Assembly (NCBI GenBank): GCA_032622095.1
Contig: CP136064.1
Span: 189,211,794 to 189,275,793, forward strand
DNA from: Siphonodentalium dalli
Lineage: Eukaryota; Mollusca; Scaphopoda; Gadilida; Siphonodentaliidae
Length of the DNA: 64,000 nt
Direction of reading: 5' to 3'
Shown: positions 45,541-56,038 of the stretch, one piece after another
Layout: each line of letters opens with the position of its first letter
How positions within the stretch are numbered: position 1 is the first letter of the stretch
Position numbers and translations under genes: made by a program
The notes under the pieces: generated by a model
Told to the model about the DNA's origin: nothing
The model's database searches: none
What the model saw: the letters and a program-made list of their open reading frames with translations, nothing else

Positions 45541-46294
45541 TAGAGGTGTGACTGTCCCAATGGGACTACGGATACCCCCCTGTTTTTAAAATACTAAGAT
45601 GTTTCACATGTCAGTAAACATTTAGTTAAAATAATAAAATAACAGTTCCCATTGCAGGTGTACAACCATAACCCTAATCTTAAACCTATTGACCGAAAAA
45701 TGTAGGAATAAAAGCTTGGACAAAATTATGTATGTTGCGAAAAAATTTCTAAGTCGAAAAAGGGGAATAACTCCACACAAAAAATGTCGGACAGACGTCA
45801 TAATCGTAGGTGCACAGGTTCCATGGTACTAAATATCAGTGCCAAGATTAAAAAACATTGACCGAAAAATGTAGGAATAAAAGCTCGGACAAAATTATGC
45901 ATGTTGCAAAAAAAAGTTTCTAAGTCGAAAAAGGGGGATAACTCCACCAAAAAATGTCGGACAGATGTCATAATCGCAGGTGCACAAGCTCCCATGGTAC
46001 TAAATATCTGTGCCATGTTTTTAAAAAATTGACCGAAAAATGTAGGAATAAAAGCTCGGACAAAAGTATACATGTTGCGAAAAAGGGGGGGATAACTCCA
46101 CCAAAAAAAGTCCGACAGACATCATAATCGCAGGTGCACAGGTTCCCATGGTGGTTGATGCCTGTGCCAAGTTTCACGGAAATTGATAAAAAAAACGACT
46201 GAGAAAAACTCCGGACAAATTTGTGTCCACGGACGGACGACGGACAAGCGGAATCCAGTATACCGCCCCTAACTTCGTTGCGGGGGGTATAATA
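45541..46294 (+). mobile_element. Family L element with three ~170-bp internal repeats (L2)
   Basis: Begins TAGAGGTGTGACTGTCCCA. GACCGAAAAATGTAGGAATA recurs at 45691, 45860 and 46031 with AACTCCACCAAAAAATGTC between. It ends GGACGGACGACGGACAAGCG then AATCCAGTATACCGCCCC and CGGGGGGTATAATAA. Non-coding; the class (SINE-like or DNA element) is not settled. Confidence 0.65.
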
Positions 46295-47065
46295 AATACC
46301 AGGAAATATCCAGTGTGTGAACGAACCCTAACTAACCTTAACCAATAGATGTGTGGTTCTATATTTTACAAAGCAATAATGAGATAATCTTAAAATATTT
46401 CATTGCTATCAATCAATATCCAGTCTAGTGATGTAATCAAGGATATCTAAGCCAGGTAATGGTATTGTAAGTGCATCAAAGGACAGCACCACCTACGCCA
46501 GGGCCCCAGGGGATGTAATATGTTACTGTGGGAGGGAACTTCGTTTTTTTTAGCAAAATTAATAACATGAAAGATTTTTTCAGCAGATGAGGAATGTTTT
46601 CTCAAAATGTCAGCATGACACGAACGCCCACATAACTCGAAAGTTTCCATCACATGGAAGACTTTGAAAGGTACCATCACAAGGAAGACATCCAGTTGAA
46701 AGAAAAACTTCATTTTGATCATTTGCAATCAACAATTCTGGCATCGTGCCAAACACATCCAGCGGCCACCTTTACTTTCTGGAAGAGTGAACTACACGGA
46801 TTTACAGTAGGTTATCGAGAAATTACGTGACAACCAATTGTATGAGTGATATGAGAAAATAAATTTTCCAGGGTAAACACCAAAATCAACTAATCCTTTG
46901 CTATAAGTCTATGAGTTTCGAATCTAGTAATTCCTCATTCAGGACCAAATGTGGTTTGTGAAAAGGTGTGGATTACCTCACCTTTATATAGCCCATTGTG
47001 GGGAGAAGCTTCGTTATGATTGACGACGTTCGCCATAGTATCGATGGGGTTAGCCATAGGTCAGT

Positions 47066-47262
47066 GTGTGGTTCTTATTTGTGGTTCTTTCAAAGTTCTC
47101 ATATATGGTTCTCTTGTGGTGACAGTGGTTCTCATATATGGTTCTCATGTGTGGTTCTCAGATGTCATGATCAGGATGGTTCTCATGTTTGGTTCTCACA
47201 TGTCACATTTAGGGTTGTTCTCATGTGGCTCTCATGTGATTTTCATACATGGTTCTCATGTG
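47066..47262 (+). repeat. Low-complexity TGGTTCTCAT/GTG repeat
   Basis: TGGTTCTCATATATGGTTCT and close variants recur more than ten times at 11-20 bp spacing. Confidence 0.75.
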
Positions 47263-47805
47263 CAGCATGATATAAATAACATTTCATAACTTTAGAACAT
47301 GCCTAGAACAATCCACCTGGCCGATATTAACCACAACAAAGACACTCCAGTAGCATTCCACTTCAATCTACCAGACCATGATATAAACAATCTTTCATAG
47401 CAGGAGATCATCATCGTCATTATCGAGATCATGAATCGTGAACCAGAGAGCGAATCAGGAACCAAACCCCACTGGGTTATCGCCCACTAAATACTGACCC
47501 CACTTAGTTTGAACTTTTAGTCATATCTCTATGATTGACAACCAATTGTTTTACAGTATTTCGTGAATTGACAGCTTATGATTAAATTTTTTTCACAACA
47601 TTTTATTATGAATACTAGTGTGATTTGGGCCATCCCCCATTTTCGAGAAAACATAATGATAAGTTCTATCAGTATTGGGGGCAAAAGGGGGCACAATGTG
47701 GCTTTATTTATAGAATAGCAAGAAATACTTTTCATATATCAGAAAAAAACAGCATTGTTAAATTATCCGAAGAAGAAAATAAATCCATTGACTTACTAAA
47801 TAGAG

Positions 47806-48062
47806 TTAACTTTTCATGACAGGAACTGCGCTGGTGCAGCATTAAAGATGCTGTGCCAGTGCATTCTCTTATATATGCGAGTCTCCCATAGGGAGCCTCG
47901 CATATATAAGAGAGTGTACTAGCTTACAAGGTCAATGTAAATATTGTTAGGCCAATGCATTCTCTTATATATGCGAGGTTCGGGAGACTCACATATATAA
48001 GAGAATGCATTGCAACAGGGTTTTCGCAAAATTTCACGAAGCTCCAGTCATGGAAGGGTTAA
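47806..48062. mobile_element. Family C double-hairpin TTAA element (C13)
   Basis: TTAACTTTTCATGACAGGA to CATGGAAGGGTTAA with TTAA on both sides; hairpins at about 47858-47924 and 47950-48012. It ends 53 nt from the dlg PDZ3 exon. Confidence 0.82.
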
Positions 48063-48114
48063 ATCTTTTTGATAAGAAACCCTATTCCAGAAAAAGAATG
48101 GTTAATAGACTCAC

Positions 48115-48271
48115 AGAAATGATTTGATCGCCCCTCCTCAGCTCCCCACTGAGGTCAGCGGGTCCACCAGCTAAGATGAATGATGTGAAGATCCCTTCAC
48201 CATCCTCCCCACCGACAATGTTAAAACCCAAACCAGTTGAGCCTTTCTTCAAGGTAACTTTACGTGGTTCT
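48115..48271 (-). CDS. dlg1: dlg exon: PDZ3 domain, N-terminal two thirds (internal exon)
   Basis: Discs-large MAGUK proteins are membrane-associated scaffolds at septate/tight junctions and synapses; PDZ3 binds C-terminal peptides of partner proteins. Read on the minus strand, this 157-nt exon begins after a TTTCAG acceptor, completes a split codon with 1 nt, and encodes [20 protein letters not shown], then [27 protein letters not shown] and IS. It ends at a GTGAGT donor in phase 0. The carboxylate-binding GLGF loop and the GGEDGEG and [11 protein letters not shown] segments are hallmarks of DLG-family PDZ3 and separate it from other PDZ proteins. The PDZ1/PDZ2 exons are not in the window and should lie beyond 64000. 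Family assignment is near certain; the borders are inferred from splice consensus and phase. Confidence 0.95.
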
Positions 48272-48447
48272 CTGAAATATAAAGAAAAGAAAACGGTAAA
48301 GATTCACATTCAAGACCGATTAAATAATAAAAACAACTGTTAGCAAATCACTAGTTATTTTCCAAACTCAAAGACATTGTATCGCTGGACGCCAGGAAAA
48401 ATATAGCATTGTTTTTCTTTATACATATGGGCACCTAGATATGGGCA

Positions 48448-49377
48448 CAGTCCTTCGATTTTGAGGCGCGCAATTGCGCTTGCGCGCCTTGGCGCACGCG
48501 GATCTAAAAACCAGCGAGTTATTAAATGCGCACGCCGAAAAATTTAAATGCGCGCGTCGGAATTTGCAGCCAGTGAACGAGATTTTAACAAACAGCACAT
48601 CAATGGTTAAACGCCGACAAGACTATTCACCGTGTATCTTTCTCAGTAGCGATGACGTTGATTACGAACATAATAACAAAGATCAAAGCGGCCGCCGGCG
48701 TCTTTCTCACTCAATGATTGGGGTACACCTCGTCACAACTGCTGCACGTGCGAGTTCCCGCAAAAAACAGTGTCAATTCTTTGGCAGCCTCGTTTGATGT
48801 TTCGGCATGCGAGATTCGCCGATTCATTTGAATATTATTGGCATAGATTAGGTTTTGAGTTTAACTATACTTCGAAGCTATACTTCGAAGCCAGTATCTC
48901 TCGACTCGGAGAAAAACGAAAAATGGACATTGGAGCCTCCTCAAATACCGACTATATCAAAACGAAAGAGAGCCCCGGTTGATTCGTCGGATTCCGGTGA
49001 ATCTGATTGCGGTAACGATTCCACTTCCGAGTTTGAAGTTTTAAGCGACTGCGAGTCTGGTGAGCATGCGCTCTCAGACGCGGAAGTGGACTCATTACCG
49101 TGATTAGATTCACCTGGATTGCCAGATAATCGGATTATTGTGGACTAGATATTGTACTACAATATAAACATATGTTTTTATTTCTGTTTTCACTTTAAGT
49201 TGCCAAAGGCACACTTGGAATTACACGTGTGTATCATTATAATTGTGTTTGTCTTTATTCAGTAATCATTTCATCCATGTTAATTTGAATTGTGCTCCCG
49301 CAAAAAAAGGCGCGCGCAAATTCCAAAAGCTCCGAGCGATATATCGCGCACCTACGTTTTCCAAATTCGAAGGACTG
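48448..49377. mobile_element. 930-bp DNA transposon with 8-bp TSD and internal frames
   Basis: CAGTCCTTCGA and TCGAAGGACTG are inverted ends, flanked by perfect TATGGGCA repeats (48440-48447, 49378-49385). Subterminal GC-rich motifs (GGCGCGCAATTGCGC at the left, GGCGCGCGCAAATT at the right) differ from the AT-rich surroundings. The 8-bp TSD suggests hAT, or another 8-bp-TSD group (P, Merlin). No transposase catalytic domain is seen. Confidence 0.8.
48855..49103 (+). pseudogene. Ser/Asp/Glu-rich frame inside the 48448-49377 element
   Basis: The frame includes KRKRAPVDSSDSGESDCGND and FEVLSDCESGEHALSDAEVD and ends SLP-stop at 49103. The basic KRKR followed by an acidic, serine-rich stretch looks like a real protein tail or a nuclear protein's disordered region, not random AT-rich sequence. 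Other frames upstream (48474-48797, 48770-48982) may be parts of the same decayed or spliced gene. I do not recognise the family; it is probably a relic of the element's own gene or captured host sequence. Confidence 0.4.
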
Positions 49378-49555
49378 TATGGGCACCTGTCTTATTGGGT
49401 AAGCAGTCCTCGAAATTGCCAATGGCAATAAGTAATGCCATGGGGAAACTATGTGTGGATGTACAATACATGTCTCATCACCTGTAAAATTAAAATGGCA
49501 GACTGTATTGGAGTCGACATTTCTCAACAACTGGTGTAATACCAGTATCGCAAAT

Positions 49556-50050
49556 CAGGGACCAGCCAATAGGTTTCAAATTGGGAGAAGTCACTTCTCC
49601 TTATTTGGTTATTAGGGAGAAGTGGACTGTTATCAAGGAGAAGACATAAAAGCTACATTTCATTTTACACCTCAATATCACCCTACTATGATCCAATAAT
49701 TATTATGTGACACAAGAGCCCATTTATAAAATCATTATAGTGAGTAAGAACACCACGATAATCAGTAAATATACTTTAAATATGTTGTTGGGGATAAATG
49801 CATTCTGGTACAGTAATGCCCTAAATAATCGACTCCTTAACTGCTGAGAGCTTTCCAATGAATGGCAACAAGCCATATTTCCGACTAAATCCTGAAAAGT
49901 TACCCATAATTCTGCTGCAGTTAAGGAGTCCACTATTTAGGGCATTACTGTAAATGAGAGAGAAGTCACTTCTCCCTGGGATTGGGACTATAACCACCCT
50001 CTTAAATTAGGATAAGATGTCTCCCAAGTTGCCCTCTAGGCTTGTCCCTG
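49556..50050. mobile_element. Family J hAT-like element (J2) with nested A copy
   Basis: CAGGGACCAGCCAATAGG and CCTCTAGGCTTGTCCCTG; perfect 8-bp TSD TCGCAAAT (49548-49555, 50051-50058). AGAAGTCACTTCTCC appears at both ends. A family A copy sits at 49811-49950. Confidence 0.87.
49811..49950. mobile_element. Family A palindrome nested in J2, left arm deleted
   Basis: CAGTAATGCCCTAAATAATC, then TTAACTGCTGAGAGC into the right arm and GGGCATTACTG; TA on both sides. Confidence 0.85.
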
Positions 50051-50449
50051 TCGCAAATATCTAATAAGCACTTAGGATCTCAAGGGATTGATTCTTATAT
50101 AAAACTGTCCAAACTATCCATTATAATATGTACAGAGCCCATCATAATTAGTCAAATAAATTTGCTAACTTGATCATCAGAATGTAAAATTTGGATCGAA
50201 AACAATCCCAAATGTAATTGTTATTAACTAACACACTGAATTAATTGAATAGATTGATTAGAAACGCGAAGTTTGTTTGTTTCCTTTTCCTAACAAGGAA
50301 ACATTGATCCCCTGTCATGTGAGTAATATACGGCTGTCTCATGGATTGTTCTACAATTGATCTGAGTATTTGGGTATTTTCATTGGCAAAAGGACAACCG
50401 AACTGAAACAGTAGAGTATGAGCTTCCCAGACAGACATGCCATAACAGT

Positions 50450-50500
50450 GAAGAATGTGGACCCCCCTCCCCTCCCCCTCCCCCCCTCCCCCAGGTGGTT
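50450..50500 (+). repeat. C-rich low-complexity tract
   Basis: CCCCCCTCCCCTCCCCCTCC followed by CCCCCTCCCCCAGG; a polypyrimidine stretch within otherwise unremarkable DNA. Confidence 0.8.
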
Positions 50501-51011
50501 CAGTCAGAAACATGCACAACTCAGTAGGCTGCCACCAGCCATCTACCAATGCCAGTTCGATTACTGATAAGCCAGGATTTCAAAGTTTGTCAGTTAATTA
50601 CCAGGGATTGGTGGTTTCTACATGCAGTCCCAGTGAAATTAACCTTTCTATAGTGAATGGATTCTCCCACTCAGTTATTAAAGCATACATTGGAATGGTC
50701 TATTATTCATATGGAGGGGTGTTCAGGAAAAAGAAGCAGACAACAGAAAAAATAAAAGTGTGGAAGGATCCTATTTATTGGAGGGAAATGATAAGTTCCT
50801 GTGGTCATTTGTAAGCCTGAGTTTATTAAATGTGCCTGTCATTTGCAGAATGAGGTCTCCAGAGGGTGAATATAGTGATGCTATCCTGCACAGCAGGTTA
50901 GTATCACCAAATTCACCCTCAGGGACCTCATTCTGTATGACCTTATCTGCTGTGTGAGACATAGACACAGATTGAAGTTCCCAAATGGTGAATATTGTGA
51001 TGCACACCCAT

Positions 51012-51995
51012 CAGGGTTGGGGTAATTGTAATTTGTAATTGTAATTGAATGTAATTAATTACATTTTCCCAAGTAATTGGATGTAATTTGTATATAACTG
51101 CATCACTGACTATCAAGCAATCATTATCTCTTTGCCTCTATTAGAGTCATTAGCAATGCCTTCTCAAAGTTTTTCATTCATGAGGCAACATTTTACCTTG
51201 CCCAATGATATTTCTGACAAATTCAAAGCTACATGTAAACATTGTCCAACACTGATTTCGGGTTCAGCAAAAGCAACTTCAAATTTCATCACACATCTAA
51301 AGGTAAGTCATGTTGAATTTTATATTATATTATTTATATATGTTATTGTTATTATTATATGTATATGGTTTAATACACCTACAATAATGTGTATATCATC
51401 ATGACAATATGTACATAATTAATACAAGTACATGTATTTGATTTAAAAAATAAATAAACATTATTGTTGTTTCTGAACATTCCCGGAATATATCTTTAAA
51501 AGTAATACATTCATTTTAAAACAATAATTGTTTTATAACATTAATAATAAATGCATTTTGTCTTCATAACAAAACCTAATTTAATCTATTTGTTTTGAGC
51601 TTAACTGTATTCACCTCCATATCTGGTCAGTGTTGTGCACTTAATCTGTGTTGCTGTCCTAATTATATGACTCCACTGCAGTATTTTATCAATGCGTTAA
51701 TCCCCTAACAAAGGCAGCATTAGGCGCACTGGTGGCCTGTTTTACTTAGATACTGAACAATTTGTGCTCTACATGTAGTTGTTGTTTTATTGTTTTGTTT
51801 ACATTGTTTCACTGTGTTACATTAATTTGCTTTTATATTTTATGTATATCAATAAAGTTCATCAAACACAAATTGTAATTGTAATTGAACCAATGTAATT
51901 GTAATTAATTACATTGCATTTCCAATGTAATTGTAATTGACATATTTCAATGTAATTGTAATTAATTACATTGCAATGTAATTGACCCAACCCTG
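51012..51995. mobile_element. hAT element (984 bp, internally deleted), innermost of three nested elements
   Basis: CAGGGTTGGG at the left and CCCAACCCTG at the right are inverted; perfect 8-bp TSD ACACCCAT (51004-51011 and 51996-52003). Subterminal arrays of TGTAATTGTAATTGAA and GTAATTAATTACATT flank a BED-finger exon fragment. No hAT catalytic/dimerisation domain is present, so it is non-autonomous. Confidence 0.9.
51132..51303 (+). pseudogene. hAT transposase first-exon remnant: BED zinc finger
   Basis: The frame reads from SLAMPSQSFSFMRQHF into FKATCKHCPTLISGSAKATS, then NFITHLK. The C-x2-C followed by a T-S-N-F-x-T-H-L-K segment is a BED-type zinc finger, the DNA-binding domain at the N terminus of many hAT transposases. 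After CTAAAG comes GTAAGT, a good donor, so the second zinc-ligand His of the finger would lie in a lost downstream exon. The enclosing element's hAT TIRs and TSD support this. The Met chosen as start is uncertain. Confidence 0.75.
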
Positions 51996-52412
51996 ACACC
52001 CATTGAGAACCTCAATTATGCAACATCATGTTGTCTGCCAATTTGGGGATATAGAGAAACTAAACTATAAAAGAAATAGAATCTATGTGACCAAGTTTAT
52101 AACCTTTCCAGAGAAGATTAGGTCTAATCAAAATGAGGTCCCCAGAGGGTGAATTTAGTAACGATAGCCCACTATGCGCTAAATTCACCCTCTGGGGTCC
52201 TAATTCTGCAAATGACAGGCACACTAAATTCAGGCTTGGTCGTTTGTTGAACTTATTATCTGAACATTTCCTATGGGAGCTACTCCTCAATGAGTATTCA
52301 GTAAACAAAGGTTAACTCTCATTCCCCCACCAATAAAACTGAATGAAATTCATGGCCTGAGACAATGCGCGACTATAGTGCTTTGATGAGATCTGCATTG
52401 GAAATTCCCGTT

Positions 52413-52853
52413 CAAGTTTGCAAATAGTGTGTCTGTCATTTGCAGAATGAGATCTCCTGATGGTGAATTTAGTGAGGCTATCCCACATGGCAGGCTAGCA
52501 TCAATAAATTTACTCTCTGGGAACTTCATTCTGCTTTGGCATCAACTGCTATGAGAGACCTGGGATCAGATGGAAGTTCCATAGTTGAAGTTGATGATGT
52601 TCACCCATTAGTCACCTAGATTACGCATTTTATCTTCTGAAAATTAGGGATATAGAAACTTCCAAGAAGGGAAAAAGTAACTAAAACATGTTAATTTAAG
52701 ACCATAGATACTTTCCAGAAGAAGAGGCCTAAGCAGAATGAGGTCCTCAGAGGGGGAATTTGATGATAATAGCCCGCTGTGTGGGAAAGCATCACTAAAT
52801 TCACACTCTGGGGACCTCATTCTGCAAATGACAAGACACTATTTGCAGGCTTG
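52413..52853. mobile_element. Family E hAT-like double-hairpin element (E7)
   Basis: CAAGTTTGCAAATAGTG and CACTATTTGCAGGCTTG ends; TSD TTCCCGTT / TTCCCATT (7/8). Hairpins somewhat eroded (GATCTCCTGATGGTGAATTT). Confidence 0.82.
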
Positions 52854-52979
52854 TTCCCATTCAATTCGGTTCACATGACTTCCGGTCACCTCCCTATTAA
52901 ATTCACATCTACTGTATTCTCTTCAAAAATATGTCATGGAAAACTATTTTAATTCTAGGAATCCCTGACAAAACAGTTA

Positions 52980-53190
52980 CAGTAATGCCCTAAGTAATCG
53001 ACTCTTAACCAAGCAGAATTATGTGTAACTTTTCAGGAATTAGTCAGAAATATGGCTTATTGCCATTCATCGGAAATATCTAACGGAGAGCTTTCCGTTG
53101 AATGGCAACAAGCCATATTTTTGACTAAAACCTGAAAAGTTACCCATAATTCTGCTGTGATTTAGAAGTCGATTATTTAGGGCATTACTG
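52980..53190. mobile_element. Family A palindrome, diverged
   Basis: CAGTAATGCCCTAAGTAATC to TTAGGGCATTACTG, TA outside; many substitutions in both arms. Confidence 0.83.
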
Positions 53191-53272
53191 TATTTGTACA
53201 CTAGAACAGTAATTCATACTGGATGTAATCTATGTATTTACAATTTTCCCAGATGACCAGAGATGACTATTA

Positions 53273-53406
53273 TTAACCCTTCCTTGACTGGAGCTTCCTG
53301 AAATTTTGCGAAAACCCTGTGCCAATGCATTATCTTATATATGCGAGTTGCACGGCACAGAATCTTTAATGTTTCACCAACGCAGCTCCCATCATGAAAT
53401 GGTTAA
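53273..53406. mobile_element. Family C, internally deleted (C14)
   Basis: TTAACCCTTCCTTGACTGG to CATGAAATGGTTAA; only the first half of hairpin 1 remains (CATTATCTTATATATGCGAG), joined to GGCACAGAATCTTTAATG. Confidence 0.78.
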
Positions 53407-53582
53407 GACACTATAACTGTTCACTATTATATCAAATGTAACTATTCATTACCTCACTCGAACCAAAACTAAACTCATTAATTAACACATATGCAAATTG
53501 ATAAAAAACCTGAGATATAAATTTTTTATCAAAATGATGAGTAGTGCTGTTTTGAATATAACATTGTAAATGAAAATAATTT

Positions 53583-53650
53583 CAGACTAAAACCTGAAAG
53601 TTACCCATAATTCTGCTGTGGTTAAGGAGTCGATTACTTAGGGCATTACT
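53583..53650 (-). mobile_element. Family A right end only
   Basis: GACTAAAACCTGAAAGTTAC through CTTAGGGCATTACTG. Confidence 0.75.
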
Positions 53651-54154
53651 GTATTCTGGATACCCTGACAGTTGTTTGCAGACAAGAATATGACTCACAA
53701 AATGATGTACTCTATGTTACTACAATGATCTCAGAGGACGAGACAAACCAACATTAAATCTCGGTTAAATGTTCACCAAATCACTGCTCCCTATATGCAA
53801 CATGTTTGGGAGTTTTTCCCACCCATTATGCAAGGAACAAAGTTCTATAATGTTGCCACATTAATCTTTCAACAATTCCTTTGAATTGATCTGCTCATGC
53901 ATGACTCCAATTACAATAAATAGCTAACAACCAACACAGTGTAACAGAACAACTCTTCATTTAAAATGCATCAGTTAGTATCATTGTGTATTTCGACCAC
54001 TTAAAAATCTATATCCTCGGTTTATTTGAGTGATTCAGATTGTTTGAAATAGCAACTATCATGATGCATCACTGATATTGTATGTAGCCAATACTCATCC
54101 TTATTTAATGCCACATGGCGGTTTGCGGTCCAAAATACACCAAATACAAAACAC

Positions 54155-54195
54155 GCCTAATTCCCAAGCCACCCTCTAGGCTGGTCGCTGCTAAA
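54155..54195. mobile_element. Family J right-end fragment
   Basis: TCCCAAGCCACCCTCTAGGC followed by TGGTCGCTG matches the right end of J1/J2. Confidence 0.6.
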
Positions 54196-54599
54196 ATAAG
54201 CTCTTTTCGACAACTGATAGACATTTTGTTGAATGAAAGCTGCATCATCATGGAAAAATAGAGGAAATGAGCTTAAAATATTTTTTTAAATTGGCATCGC
54301 TTTTCATGATTTTCATAGCACAATTTGCATTGCGATACTACTTTAATAAATCACTCCCTGTCCTATCAGTATTGTACAGATATGAATATAGACAGCAATG
54401 GTCACATGTGCTCCATGCAGTTCTTCTCACATGTAAGAGCTTGTAGAAACAGTGGTATGTCTACTGGAGAAATATCTTTCGGTGTTGCTCTCAGAAAAAC
54501 CTAACATATTGGCCTTCGTTATAGGTTATAATTTAGAATTATCAGTTACCAACTTATGAAAATTTCATCAAGAAAATACAAATTGTAAAGTATAATGAT

Positions 54600-54975
54600 A
54601 TGGAGGATGTCCAATGAGTTATGTTGGGATATAAGATTTTTATGAAATGAGTTTGATAAATTTTATTCACAATGAGTCAGGAATATATAGTCCCCCAATT
54701 TGCCTCTTTGTTCTTGTGTCTATTTTCGTTAGTACAACGGAGTTGGACAAGAATTTAACTTCAATGAATAAAGCAATCATTTTGCATTGTCTGGTGTTCT
54801 TATCATGTGCAGCTTTACAAAATAGTATTAATCCACTTGATTTAATGTGAAGTAATTTTGTTGGCGCAATGCCACGTTGGCGGGAAGCACACGGCTATTC
54901 GTCACTAGTGAGAGATAAGGAAATATGCAATGGCTTTTTTAATGATATAAATAGGGATTTCATGTGATATAGTAT
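54600..54975 (+). repeat. Interspersed repeat H (copy 2)
   Basis: GAGTTATGTTGGGATATAAG and later CCCAATTTGCCTCTTTGTTC through TGCAATGGCTTTTTTAATGA match 23893-24478. It lacks the right palindrome arm and has a stop (LDLM-stop) where copy 1 stays open. Confidence 0.65.
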
Positions 54976-55015
54976 GAATGCAATATTATCCACAAAACAC
55001 ACTTTTTGTGAGACG

Positions 55016-55265
55016 AGCGTTTGTTTATATACAGTACGTAAATAGTGAATGATAAGCAAAACACTCAAAACCATGGCAAATTTTTAGAAGAGTGATTCAT
55101 GGTGACCCATTCAACACCAAAATCTTGAGAGGCGATGATTAGTAAGCGCTATACCGGTATGTTGTAAACAACCTGGTGGCATTTCTAACCAAAGTTCACT
55201 AGTGGGGTCTCCCTGATGTTGAGTGTTAATTTTGCTTATCATAAAAATCTTTACTTACTGTTTGT
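55016..55265. repeat. Inverted-repeat element N
   Basis: AATGATAAGCAAAACACTCAA is inverted as TTGAGTGTTAATTTTGCTTA, and GTTTGTTTATATACAGTACG parallels TTACTTACTGTTTGTTTACA at the far end. Ends not defined. Confidence 0.5.
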
Positions 55266-55927
55266 TTACATAACATGGCGTTTGTTTACATAACACAAAG
55301 TACTAACACGACAATAACATTCAATTTACGCTATATTTATGATTGGTATAAGAATAAAATTTGTCTATAATATTCTTTCTGTTTATGGTGGTTACCCACC
55401 ACCAACGCTTACCAAATTTTAATTCTGCTTGAGGTTACCAACAACTAAATCATTTCCCATTGGAAACACTAAATGTTAATTCTAAGTCCCGACGGTGACT
55501 TGTAGTAGCAATATTGATTCACACAGGCAACTTTGTCAAGAACTTTGACAGAGACAGCATAAAGTATAATTTCCCAGTTTTTCTCTGAACTAAAACCTCC
55601 ACTGTCCACAACAAACTTATGCTTTGCACAAAATTCATGTTCTTAGAAATATTCACAGTCTTTCCACAAATTGTGCGTAGCAACAGAAAGTTCACGGCCA
55701 CTTATAGAAATGTGTATCTAGGGTGCGATTTTCTTCTCTAGGCCAAACTCTGGCTCAGGGTTATTTTTTTCATCAATCAATTATACACAATAAAGAGCCA
55801 GAGTGTTTTAATGTGGAGTCACTTAAGGTTCCTTACATAGATGGAAAGAGGCACAACTCTATTAATTCATTTGCTTTTAACCTTGAGTGACCTGCAACAA
55901 CTTTCTGGCTTCAGTTAACCTACTAAG

Positions 55928-56038
55928 TGAATGTCTTAAATAATCAACCCCTAATCCACAGCAGAATTATGGGGAATTTTTCAGGATTTAGTCGGAAATA
56001 TGGCTTGTTGTCATTCATTGGAAAGCTCTCACCGAGAG
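55928..56038 (+). mobile_element. Family A left half only
   Basis: Degenerate GAATGTCTTAAATAATCAAC through CTCTCACCGAGAG; the right arm is absent. Confidence 0.75.

Larger units (their letters stand above)
40381..48114 (-). other. dlg intron (7.7 kb) splitting PDZ3
   Basis: Contains E5, C11, C12, C13, inverted-repeat element K, L2, a CA microsatellite (about 40539-40557), a G homopolymer and a TGGTTCTC low-complexity stretch. 41538-42049, 42300-43116, 43320-44256, 44730-45426, 46296-47060 and 47265-47805 have no clear feature beyond local direct repeats. Confidence 0.75.
50812..52238. mobile_element. Family E hAT-like element (E6), middle of three nested elements
   Basis: TAAGCCTGAGTTTATTAAAT and CACTAAATTCAGGCTTG ends; TSD GTCATTTG / GTCGTTTG (7/8) at 50804-50811 and 52239-52246. 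Its centre is split by the hAT element at 51012-51995. Confidence 0.84.
50639..52315. mobile_element. Family D TTAA element (D5), outermost of three nested elements
   Basis: The left part from TTAACCTTTCTATAGTGAAT includes TGGAATGGTCTATTATTCAT. The right part GGTCGTTTGTTGAACTTATT continues to ACAAAGGTTAA. The E6 element separates them and duplicates GTCRTTTG of the D consensus. Confidence 0.82.

Noticed and set aside
47020-47289. Plus-strand frames rich in WFSCG/GSHVWF
   Set aside because: They translate the low-complexity TGGTTCTC repeat.
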